Assembly: GCF_000193635.1 (NCBI RefSeq)
Contig: NZ_AEKT01000012.1
Coordinates: forward strand, 1 to 64,000
Length of the DNA stretch: 64,000 nucleotides
From: Weissella cibaria KACC 11862
GTDB taxonomy: Bacteria > Bacillota > Bacilli > Lactobacillales > Lactobacillaceae
Direction of reading: 5' to 3'
Below the pieces are notes generated by a model that was not told the origin of the DNA, searched no databases, and was given only the letters and a program-made list of their open reading frames with translations. The position numbers were made by a program, and so were the translations under genes. This document shows positions 39,852 to 47,570 of this stretch, one piece after another; position 1 is the first letter of the stretch, and each line of letters begins with the position of its first letter.

Positions 39852-40691
39852 CTAGGCGTGACGATTTTGCAATCGCAAACCTGTATGAGCAATAAACGAT
39901 AAAATAAAAATAACCGCACCAGTCACAACGATGGCGGGACCAGATGGCCAGTCAAACGTGTAACTAAGAAATAAACCAACAAAAGCACTCAACACACCAA
40001 ATGCCGCAGATAACCAAATCATTGGTTGGAAACGCTTAACTAATAATCGGGCGCTTGCTGCTGGGGTGATGAGCAGGGCCGTTACCAAAATGACCCCGAC
40101 GGCGCGTAATGCCACAATGATAACCAAAGTAATCATGACGACCAACAGGTTTCGGAATAGATTTGCACGAATACCTTGCGCTTGCGCATATGATCGATCA
40201 AAAGTTGTGAGATATAACTCACGGTAGAAAATAGCAACAACTAGGATAACAATTAAGCCAATCACAAGGCTTGAAATGAGGTCACCACCAGAAACGGCGA
40301 GGATATTTCCGAATAAAATATCAGTTAACTTGGTGGTTGAGTGACCTGCTGTCATAATAATTGTGCCTAATGCAAAGAAGCTACTAAACGTGAGGCCAAT
40401 CGCCGCATCAGTCTTTAACGGGGTATGTTCCGCGATGAAGTTAATGATGAGGGCGGCTAGCAAACCAAACACACCAGCGCCCCAGTAGTAGGGGATGCCG
40501 AGTAAAGCCGCGATGGCGATACCTGGCAAAACCGCGTGCGACATGGCATCACCGATTAGTGCCGTCCCTTGCAAAATACTAAACGCGCCAATCACGCCGG
40601 AAACCAAACCAATGATAACACCAGCGAGCAAAGCGTTCTGCAAAAAAGTGTACTGTCCGAAAGCGTGGAAAAAATTCAAAAGTGCTGCCAT
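39852..40691 (-). CDS. metal ABC transporter permease (ZnuB/MtsC family)
   Basis: 279 residues with eight to nine membrane segments (GVIIGLVSGVIGAFSILQGT, with the conserved GDAMSHAVLPGIAIA motif of ABC-3 permeases at about 50-64). Start ATG 40691 after AGGAGG; only one base separates it from the ATPase stop. It forms the membrane channel for the Mn/Zn binding protein downstream. Confidence 0.93.
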   Translation of the reverse strand: MAALLNFFHAFGQYTFLQNALLAGVIIGLVSGVIGAFSILQGTALIGDAMSHAVLPGIAIAALLGIPYYWGAGVFGLLAALIINFIAEHTPLKTDAAIGLTFSSFFALGTIIMTAGHSTTKLTDILFGNILAVSGGDLISSLVIGLIVILVVAIFYRELYLTTFDRSYAQAQGIRANLFRNLLVVMITLVIIVALRAVGVILVTALLITPAASARLLVKRFQPMIWLSAAFGVLSAFVGLFLSYTFDWPSGPAIVVTGAVIFILSFIAHTGLRLQNRHA

Positions 40692-40692
40692 T

Positions 40693-41442
40693 TTAGCCTC
40701 CTTGCACAATGTGATTGTGACGATCCATGATGATCAAATGATCACCGTAGGCTTGCGACAAGCTCGTTGCATCCATGACTTGCTCTGGCGTACCTTGATT
40801 TAGAATGCCATGGTTGAGTAAGACAACCGAGTCGAAGTAGTTAGCGACTTTGCTTAAATCATGGTGCACAATAATGATGGTTTTACCCGCATCCCGGAGT
40901 TCACGTAAGGCATCCATAATTTGGGCTTCAGATGCCACGTCGATGCCGACGAATGGTTCGTCGAGGAGGTAAATATCCGCATCTTGCACTAATGCTCGCG
41001 CAACTAATGCGCGTTGCCGTTGTCCACCTGACAATTCATTTAAAGAACGATTTGCCAAATGGGCAATGTCCATCCGTTCAAGCGCCTGTTGCACCAGTGC
41101 TTCTTCAGTTTTACCAACACTATGCCAACGTGATATTTGGGACAAAACGCCCATCATCACTAAATCGAAGACATTTACTGGGAAGTCTAAGTCCAAATCG
41201 CTGCGTTGTGGTACATAAGCGAATTTGTCACGGCGCAGACGATTGGTGACCGGGACATCATTTAGGGTGATGTCACCAGCACTTGGTTGAATAATGCCTA
41301 GGATGGATTTAATTAACGTTGATTTACCGGCCCCATTTGGTCCGATAATCCCAATCAATTCGTTATCGTTAAATGAAATGGATAAATCTGTAAAAATCGG
41401 GCCGTATTCGTACCCAACAGTCAGATTTGAGATGGTTAACAT
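40693..41442 (-). CDS. metal ABC transporter ATP-binding protein
   Basis: 249 residues. Walker A GPNGAGKST (about 33-41), signature LSGGQRQRA (about 137-145), Walker B IYLLDEPFVGID and switch VHHDLSKV. ATG 41442 is preferred over the TTG two codons upstream because of AAGGGA spacing. First gene of the ATPase-permease-binding protein operon; upstream lies a perfect 17-bp palindrome (41465-41481) that could bind a metal-responsive repressor. Confidence 0.94.
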   Translation of the reverse strand: MLTISNLTVGYEYGPIFTDLSISFNDNELIGIIGPNGAGKSTLIKSILGIIQPSAGDITLNDVPVTNRLRRDKFAYVPQRSDLDLDFPVNVFDLVMMGVLSQISRWHSVGKTEEALVQQALERMDIAHLANRSLNELSGGQRQRALVARALVQDADIYLLDEPFVGIDVASEAQIMDALRELRDAGKTIIIVHHDLSKVANYFDSVVLLNHGILNQGTPEQVMDATSLSQAYGDHLIIMDRHNHIVQGG

Positions 41443-41770
41443 ATGCAAATCCCTTCATATATACTTACTTTTCAAAAGTAAAAAAGAATGACGCATAACA
41501 ATCTACCAGTTTTTGTCCGGGTTGACAAACGAAAAAGTTAATATTTTATATATGAAAAAACCATCATATTTTATATAACCGAACAATACGACTAAAATTA
41601 GTTAATTAGCTGGTAAATGATAAGTCCAAGCGTTCCGATACTGCCCATCTATGGTAAAATTAACCGTTAGAAAAACAGTTTTGTTGGCCATATTATATCG
41701 AATGCCAACACGGAACGGGTGAATGGTCACTCGGTCACGATTTCTTCATTATTATAAGGACAGGTAAATC
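41443..41770. other. divergent regulatory region, metal ABC operon / folC
   Basis: 328 bases without a gene. Contains the 17-bp palindrome (41465-41481), a plus-strand TTGACA-17-TTTATA promoter (41522-41550), a direct repeat ATATTTTATATA (41541-41552 and 41567-41578) and, nearer folC, an inverted pair TTGGC/GCCAA around 41692-41713. AAGGACAGG-type ribosome binding site precedes folC. Confidence 0.6.
41465..41481. promoter_or_regulatory. 17-bp perfect palindrome, operator candidate
   Basis: TTACTTTT-C-AAAAGTAA, perfectly symmetric about 41473, 24 bases upstream of the first metal-ABC gene. Typical size and position for a DtxR/MntR- or MarR-type metal repressor site. Confidence 0.6.
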
Positions 41771-43069
41771 ATGGGTGCGGCTGAAACTTATCGACAAATT
41801 ACATCAAAAATGGGTGGTGCTTGGCGAGTAAGACCTGATGAACACGGTAATCGTGTCGGCATGTTGCAAGAAATTTTGCGCTGGATGGGTAATCCTGAGC
41901 GACAATTAAAGGTTATTCATATCGTCGGTACCAATGGTAAAGGGTCAACTGGGGTGATGCTGGCTAGTATTTTGGAGACGGCTGGTTACCAGGTTGGTCA
42001 CTTTTCGACACCGGCAATTTTGAATGATCGCGAAGTGATTACAACGAATGGTGAGATGATTAGTGAAGAAGCCTTCGTTAAAAGCTATCAACATGTCTTA
42101 GAAGAAATTAAAGCGCATGGTGGTGATGAGGATACGTTGACCAAGTTTGAATGGTGGACATTGATTGCCTTGGATCACTTCGCCCGCACTGAAATGGATT
42201 TTGTGATTTTAGAGGCTGGTGTGGGTGGCTTACGCGATGCCACGAATGTGGTTGATAACCCATTGGTTGTTGCATTTACGAAAATTTCATATGATCACAT
42301 CGGTTTGTTGGGAAATGATTTACTTGAAATCGCGGCTGATAAAGCAGGTGCGATTAAAGCGGGTGCAACCATCGTGAATTATCCGGGTCAGGATATCGAA
42401 GTGTATCGCTTGCTGAAAGAAAAAGCGATTGCCGTTGGGGCGAAATGGAACACGCATCCTAAGCCGGCAATTACGATCGTTAAGTCATCGCCACGCGGTT
42501 TGGAGCTGAATGCCGATCAATTTGAAGGGTTGAAGCTGTCACTAACTGGTGCCTATCAGGCCAATAATTTGAGTACAGTTTTGCAAATTGTGACGGTCTT
42601 AAAGGAACGTGGTTATACGATTGAAGACGTCGCAGTTGCTGAAGCGTTAGCGCACGTCAAAATTAAAGGCCGGATGGAATTTGATGAAAAGCGTAATATT
42701 TTGTTCGACGGGGCCCACAACCCAGATGGCATTATCAGTTTGGTGGCAGCCATTCGTTCTTGGCATTTACCATTTAAGCCAGTTGTGGTCTTAGGGTTAT
42801 TACAAGGTAAGCAATACCACGACATGCTGGAGGAATTGTTACCACACGTTGATACAGTCATTGCGGTGACGCCGGATTCAGATCGTGCGATGTCTGCGGA
42901 CGAACTGGCCGCTAAGATTGTGATGATGAGCAATGTCGATGTGGAAATCGCGGATGACCCGAGTGCGGCGATTACATTGGCCCGTCGGGTGCGTGAATCA
43001 TCAGAAGCGTTGATTGTTGTCACGGGGTCATTTTATACCTTGCGCGCGATTGAAACGGAGGAGATGTAA
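41771..43069 (+). CDS. folC: folylpolyglutamate/dihydrofolate synthase
   Basis: 432 residues. Mur-ligase-like ATPase: P-loop HIVGTNGKGSTGVML (about 51-65), HFSTPAILNDREVI (folate region), the carbamylated-Lys/Mg region EAGVGGLRDATNV and SYDHIGLLG, and the C-terminal DGAHNPDGI. Ligates glutamate to folates (and possibly dihydropteroate). The stop overlaps the next gene's ATG by 1 base (TAATG). Confidence 0.93.
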   Translation: MGAAETYRQITSKMGGAWRVRPDEHGNRVGMLQEILRWMGNPERQLKVIHIVGTNGKGSTGVMLASILETAGYQVGHFSTPAILNDREVITTNGEMISEEAFVKSYQHVLEEIKAHGGDEDTLTKFEWWTLIALDHFARTEMDFVILEAGVGGLRDATNVVDNPLVVAFTKISYDHIGLLGNDLLEIAADKAGAIKAGATIVNYPGQDIEVYRLLKEKAIAVGAKWNTHPKPAITIVKSSPRGLELNADQFEGLKLSLTGAYQANNLSTVLQIVTVLKERGYTIEDVAVAEALAHVKIKGRMEFDEKRNILFDGAHNPDGIISLVAAIRSWHLPFKPVVVLGLLQGKQYHDMLEELLPHVDTVIAVTPDSDRAMSADELAAKIVMMSNVDVEIADDPSAAITLARRVRESSEALIVVTGSFYTLRAIETEEM

Positions 43070-43677
43070 TGCTGACACGACTCGTAATTGCATCGAATAA
43101 TTCACATAAAACCGCTGAAATGGTAGATTACTTGCAAACATTAGGGGTAACAGCTATCAATTATCGTGAGTTACACGATCAGATTGCTTTTCCAGCAGAA
43201 ACCACGGATGACATGGCGGAAAATGCGCAAGTTAAAGCGGCAACCATCCATGCGTTGTTACCGGATGAATACATTTTGGCGGACGATTCAGCGATGTTTA
43301 TTCCAGCCATTCCGGATCATTTTGGTGTCACAACCATGCGTGAATTCCAAGCCCATCAACTACGTGGGGATGCGGAAATTAATGCTTATGTGTTGGCACA
43401 ACTACCAGACGGCGCGGATCGCACGGCGTATTTGCAAGCAGACTTTGTGGTAATTACACCAACTGGTCAGCGTTATTTCAGCCAGGCACGTGGCGGTGTC
43501 ACGTTAGCACTGGAACCGCGTGGCGGGCGTAATGGGTTAGACGAGCTCATGGTCACGGAAAACGGTCAAACATTGGCTGAAATTGACATGCCGGACCGTG
43601 TCAATTACGCTCACCGGGGCCGCGCTGCCATTGATATGTTGGCGCAATTACGGTCAGCTGGCGAATTGGCAAATTAA
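43069..43677 (+). CDS. HAM1/RdgB-like non-canonical purine NTP pyrophosphatase, divergent
   Basis: 202 residues. The NTPase start LVIASNNSHKTAEM (canonical TxNxxKxxE), ADDSAMFIPAI in place of EDSGLxVDAL, and the C-terminal AHRGRAAIDML in place of SHRGxAL support the ITPase family; the FGYDPxF motif is replaced by GRNGLDELMV. This is a clearly divergent member whose activity on XTP/dITP should be regarded as likely but unproven. Coupled to folC by a 1-base overlap and followed after 25 bases by murE. Confidence 0.8.
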   Translation: MLTRLVIASNNSHKTAEMVDYLQTLGVTAINYRELHDQIAFPAETTDDMAENAQVKAATIHALLPDEYILADDSAMFIPAIPDHFGVTTMREFQAHQLRGDAEINAYVLAQLPDGADRTAYLQADFVVITPTGQRYFSQARGGVTLALEPRGGRNGLDELMVTENGQTLAEIDMPDRVNYAHRGRAAIDMLAQLRSAGELAN

Positions 43678-43702
43678 GAACAAGTAGATATAGGAGAGTT
43701 AA

Positions 43703-45232
43703 ATGATGGCACTCACAGCACAACAAATTACAGAAATTTTGGCTGATCAGGATTTATTGATCAGCACGCCAGAATTTAAAGGTGAGCTCAAGCATTTAGC
43801 TTATAATTCAAATGATGTAGCACCTGAAACGTTGTTGTTTATCAAAGGACGTTTCAAGGCTGAATATTTAACAGACGCGATTGCAAAAGGGGTTAAGGCC
43901 ATCGTTGCGCCTACGTCGTTCACGCACGACACTGACTTGCCAACTTGGGTGGTTGATGACGTGCCAGCGGCGATGAGTGTTTTGAGTATGGCCTTCTATG
44001 ATTACCCACAAAATAAGTTGGCGTTGATTGGTATCACGGGTACCAAAGGCAAGACGTCAGCCACTTATATGGCATACGAAATGCTTCGGGTGGCTACTGA
44101 CGACAAGGTGGCTTTGTCATCGACGTTACAAGTTATCACCGGGGCTGACCCAAAGTTCCATTACCGCGCACATTTGACGACACCAGAATCATTGGATTTG
44201 TTCCGTTGGATGGCAGAGGCTGTCGCAAATGGGATGACGCACATGGTGATGGAAGTCTCATCGCAGGCCTACAAGATGGAACGGGTTTACGGGCTACGCT
44301 TTAACGTCGGTGTTTTCTTGAACATTAGTCCCGATCACGTTGGGGAAAATGAGCACCCAACGTTTGAAGATTATTTGGAACACAAAATGATGTTGTTTGA
44401 TCACTCCGAGCAAATCATTCTGAATGCTGATTCAGATCATTTTAGTGAGTTGATTGAGCACGCGGAGCTAGCGGTACCACGTGATGGGATTTGGCTATAT
44501 GGTCGCGAGGACGAAGATTCACCAAAGGCAGACGTCTATTACGATACTGTTGAAGCGGACTTGCAGGGTAGCACCTTCGCTGTACGTGAAGCTGGTCAGC
44601 AAGCGGCACGCCTTGGTATTGCAGGTGACTATCATCTGGATATGCCGGGTGACTTTAACCAAGGAAATGCCGTGGCAGCGATGATTGCGACGCGTCTGGT
44701 TGGTGCTGACACAGATGCGATGCATGAAGGACTCGAAGTGGTTAAAATCCCGGGTCGAATGCAAGTATTAACGACCCAAAACCACGGTACAATTTACGTT
44801 GACTATGCACACAACTATGCCTCAATCGCGGCTTTACTTAATTTTGTCCGCACGAATGAGACCGTCGAAAAGTTAACGATTGTGGTTGGTGCACCTGGCA
44901 ACAAGGGCGTTTCGCGTCGGCCAGGTATTGGGCAAGCGGTCAGCGAGGGTGCGGATGTTGTTTACTTAACGAGTGATGATCCACAATTTGAGGATCCAAA
45001 CGCCATTGCTGATGAAATCCAAGCAGCGATTACCAATGATCATGTGGTGATTAACCGTGAAATGGACCGCACGATTGCGATTACTGAGGCCATTAAGGCA
45101 GCTGGTCCCAACGATGTTGTTGTTTTGGCAGCGAAGGGATTGGATGAGTATCAAAAGATTGGCGGTGTTGATACACCGTATGAAAACGACTGGGCAGTTG
45201 CCCAACGCGTCGTTTCCGAATTGGAAGCCTAG
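43703..45232 (+). CDS. murE: UDP-N-acetylmuramyl-tripeptide synthetase (L-lysine type likely)
   Basis: 509 residues. P-loop GITGTKGKTSATYM (about 111-124), EVSSQAYKMERV, NISPDHVGENEHPTFEDYLEHK (carbamyl-Lys region) and the amino-acid recognition motif DDPQFEDP (about 428-435). That motif is DNPRxExP in diaminopimelate enzymes; the Gln in place of Arg fits L-lysine addition, as expected for Leuconostoc/Weissella peptidoglycan. AGGAG precedes ATG 43703 (a second ATG follows immediately). Confidence 0.92.
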   Translation: MMALTAQQITEILADQDLLISTPEFKGELKHLAYNSNDVAPETLLFIKGRFKAEYLTDAIAKGVKAIVAPTSFTHDTDLPTWVVDDVPAAMSVLSMAFYDYPQNKLALIGITGTKGKTSATYMAYEMLRVATDDKVALSSTLQVITGADPKFHYRAHLTTPESLDLFRWMAEAVANGMTHMVMEVSSQAYKMERVYGLRFNVGVFLNISPDHVGENEHPTFEDYLEHKMMLFDHSEQIILNADSDHFSELIEHAELAVPRDGIWLYGREDEDSPKADVYYDTVEADLQGSTFAVREAGQQAARLGIAGDYHLDMPGDFNQGNAVAAMIATRLVGADTDAMHEGLEVVKIPGRMQVLTTQNHGTIYVDYAHNYASIAALLNFVRTNETVEKLTIVVGAPGNKGVSRRPGIGQAVSEGADVVYLTSDDPQFEDPNAIADEIQAAITNDHVVINREMDRTIAITEAIKAAGPNDVVVLAAKGLDEYQKIGGVDTPYENDWAVAQRVVSELEA

Positions 45233-45252
45233 TTTTTAAAGCGAATTTTTGC

Positions 45253-45258
45253 TATAAT
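45253..45258 (+). promoter_or_regulatory. extended -10 box before a hairpin
   Basis: TTGCTATAAT; TATAAT at 45253-45258 with a TGC extension and no clear -35. Confidence 0.4.
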
Positions 45259-45265
45259 AAACAGA

Positions 45266-45290
45266 ATTGCCGTTGTTACGGCGATTTTTT
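45266..45290 (+). terminator. terminator (after murE, possibly an attenuator for the next gene)
   Basis: ATTGCCGT, loop TGTT, ACGGCGAT and T6. It lies between a TATAAT box and the 45350 gene, so it ends murE transcription and would also stop transcripts from that box. Confidence 0.75.
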
Positions 45291-45349
45291 GTGTTACTAA
45301 TAATAAATAAATGCATTAAATGTGCAGAGAATTAAAAGGGGATAGTGCC

Positions 45350-45694
45350 ATGGCTAAGGAACCTGCAGAAAACACGTCAGAGTTCGACTTGGGCGACTTC
45401 GTTGAAGGTAAGAAGTTTGCTAACTTCGAACACGACTTTAAGGGTATCGTGGAAAAGATTTACGAGCACTCATTGTTGGTCTTGATTACGGAGAACGACC
45501 CAGAAGATACGGCAACGGTTAACGAATACAATCACCGTGCTGTCGTTCGCATGTCAGAAACTAAGATTTTGGTAAAGACTGACAACCCTGCGCCACGTAA
45601 GAGTGACGAAGAGGAAGAGGACGAAGAAGAAATTCCAGAAGACATCAAGTTGGAAGACGATGATGCCGAGGAAGAGGACGAAGAAGAGGAATAA
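45350..45694 (+). CDS. small protein with acidic C-terminal tail, upstream of argS
   Basis: 114 residues. ATG 45350 follows AAAAGGGGA by 8 bases. The N-terminal 78 residues form a compact, probably beta-rich domain (FDLGDFVEGKKFANFEHDFK, then HSLLVLITENDP, NHRAVVRMSETKILVK). The last 35 residues are almost only Asp and Glu. The acidic tail recalls RNA polymerase delta (RpoE), but the N-terminal domain does not match its HARE-HTH fold. Two bases separate it from argS, so the two are coexpressed. Function unknown; nucleic-acid mimicry or ribosome/polymerase binding is a guess. Confidence 0.75.
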   Translation: MAKEPAENTSEFDLGDFVEGKKFANFEHDFKGIVEKIYEHSLLVLITENDPEDTATVNEYNHRAVVRMSETKILVKTDNPAPRKSDEEEEDEEEIPEDIKLEDDDAEEEDEEEE

Positions 45695-45696
45695 CA

Positions 45697-47382
45697 ATGG
45701 ACTACAAGAATCAAGTGGCCCAAGCCGTTGCAGCGGTTGTGCCAGAACTAGATGAAGCGACAATTTTGTCAAAGATTGAAGTGCCAAAGGATTCAACGAT
45801 GGGTGATTTTGCCTTTCCAACTTTCTTGTTGGCTAAGGAACGTCACATGGCGCCCAACCAAATTGCTGCGACGGTCGCGGAAGCAATTGACGCAACCGAT
45901 TTTAAGGCCGTTCAGGCTGCGGGCCCATACGTTAACTTCTTCTTGAACCAATTGACATTTGGAACGGATGTTTTGCAAACTGTTTTGATGAACCAAGACT
46001 TTGGTCACAACACGGACGGTGAAGCAGGTCATGTGACAATTGATATGTCATCACCTAACATTGCTAAGCCAATGTCAATGGGTCACTTGCGTTCAACGGT
46101 TATTGGAAATTCATTGGCTGAAATTTCAAAGGCCAATGGTTACCAACCAATCAAGATTAACCACTTGGGTGACTGGGGAACACAGTTTGGTAAGTTGATC
46201 TCAGCTTACAAGCGCTGGGGTTCAGAAGACGAAGTGAAAGCTGATCCAATCAACACGCTGGTTAAGTACTATGTCCGTTTCCACGAAGAAGCGAAGGAAA
46301 ATCCAGCTTTGGACGATGAAGGTCGTGCTTGGTTTAAGAAGCTTGAAGATGGTGACGAAGAGGCCCGTCAATTGTGGTCATGGTTCCGTGAAGAGTCATT
46401 GAAGGAATTCATGGAGCTTTACGAGACGTTGGACATCGAGTTTGATTCATTCAACGGTGAAGCTTTCTACAACGATAAGATGGATGGCGTTATCGACACG
46501 TTGAAGGAAAAGGGCTTGTTGATTGAGTCGCAAGGTGCCCAAGTGGTTGACTTGGAAAAGTACAACTTGAACGTTGCAATGATTCAACGTACTGACGGTG
46601 CCACATTGTACATGACACGTGATTTGGCGGCAGCTATTTTCCGTAAGAAGAACTACAACTTCGTCAAGTCATTGTACGTGGTTGGTGGCGAACAACGTGA
46701 ACACTTCATGCAATTAAAGGCCGTTTTGAAGGAAATGGGCTACGAGTGGTCAGATGATGTTGAACACATTCCATTTGGTTTGATTACGGTTGATGGTAAG
46801 AAGTTGTCAACGCGTTCAGGTCGTATCATCTTGTTGAAGGATGTGTTGAAGGACTCTGTTGATTTGGCTTTGCAACAAATCAACGAAAAGAACCCAACTT
46901 TGGGTAACAAGGAATTGGTTGCGCATGAAGTTGGAACGGGTGCCGTTGTCTTCCACGACTTGATGAACGAGCGTATTGGAAACTTCGACTTTAAGTTGGA
47001 AGAAGTGGTTCGTTTCGAAGGTGATACTGGTCCATACGTACAATATGCGAACGCCCGTGCGCAATCAATTTTGCGCAAGGCTGGTAACCCAGAGCTAGAT
47101 ATGTCTAACTTGGTTATCGATGATGAGAACGTTTGGGAAACTGAGAAGTTGTTGGCTGACTTTGGTGATGTTGTTCGTCGCGCATGGCGTGATCGCGAAC
47201 CATCAGTTATTGCCAAGTACGCATTGAACTTGTCTCGCACGTTCAACAAGTACTATGCAAACTCAAAGATTTTGGCAGAGGACGAGCAATTGAACGCCCG
47301 TTTGGCATTGGTAACGGCTGTGTCACAAGTTTTGACAGAATCACTACGTTTGTTGGGTGTTAAGGCACCTAAGGAAATGTAA
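45697..47382 (+). CDS. argS: arginyl-tRNA synthetase
   Basis: 561-residue class I synthetase. N-terminal Add-1 domain (about 1-110), HIGH-type motif SSPNIAKPMSMGHLRST (about 121-137), KMSK-equivalent KKLSTRSGR (about 368-376) and C-terminal DALR anticodon-binding domain with YVQYANARAQSI (about 448) and the final LRLLGVKAPKEM. Strong codon bias. A terminator follows. Confidence 0.97.
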   Translation: MDYKNQVAQAVAAVVPELDEATILSKIEVPKDSTMGDFAFPTFLLAKERHMAPNQIAATVAEAIDATDFKAVQAAGPYVNFFLNQLTFGTDVLQTVLMNQDFGHNTDGEAGHVTIDMSSPNIAKPMSMGHLRSTVIGNSLAEISKANGYQPIKINHLGDWGTQFGKLISAYKRWGSEDEVKADPINTLVKYYVRFHEEAKENPALDDEGRAWFKKLEDGDEEARQLWSWFREESLKEFMELYETLDIEFDSFNGEAFYNDKMDGVIDTLKEKGLLIESQGAQVVDLEKYNLNVAMIQRTDGATLYMTRDLAAAIFRKKNYNFVKSLYVVGGEQREHFMQLKAVLKEMGYEWSDDVEHIPFGLITVDGKKLSTRSGRIILLKDVLKDSVDLALQQINEKNPTLGNKELVAHEVGTGAVVFHDLMNERIGNFDFKLEEVVRFEGDTGPYVQYANARAQSILRKAGNPELDMSNLVIDDENVWETEKLLADFGDVVRRAWRDREPSVIAKYALNLSRTFNKYYANSKILAEDEQLNARLALVTAVSQVLTESLRLLGVKAPKEM

Positions 47383-47398
47383 TTTAGAAATAATGACT

Positions 47399-47437
47399 AA
47401 GAGTCTGAGACAGATACTGCTGTCCCAGACTCTTTTT
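47399..47437 (+). terminator. terminator of argS
   Basis: AAGAGTCTG pairs with CAGACTCTT, with inner GACAG/CTGTC, followed by T5. Confidence 0.9.
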
Positions 47438-47471
47438 GTTTATGTTTAGAAAATAACTAAATGTCATCATG

Positions 47472-47492
47472 CCTTGTTTAAATAACACAAGG
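47472..47492. promoter_or_regulatory. inverted repeat upstream of the ABC exporter
   Basis: CCTTGT (47472-47477) and ACAAGG (47487-47492) with a 9-base spacer. Possible operator for a local regulator of the exporter; no regulator gene is adjacent. Confidence 0.35.
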
Positions 47493-47570
47493 ACAACAAA
47501 AAATTCTAATCATATTGGCAGATGTGTGGTTTAATAAGGCTTAACTATAACGAAAAAGAGGCCATAGCAA

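Noticed and set aside
41599-41616. AdcR-like zinc box (TTAGCTGGTAAA) upstream of folC
   Set aside because: Differs from TTAACYRGTTAA at more than one position and is far from the metal ABC start; the perfect palindrome at 41465-41481 is a better operator candidate.
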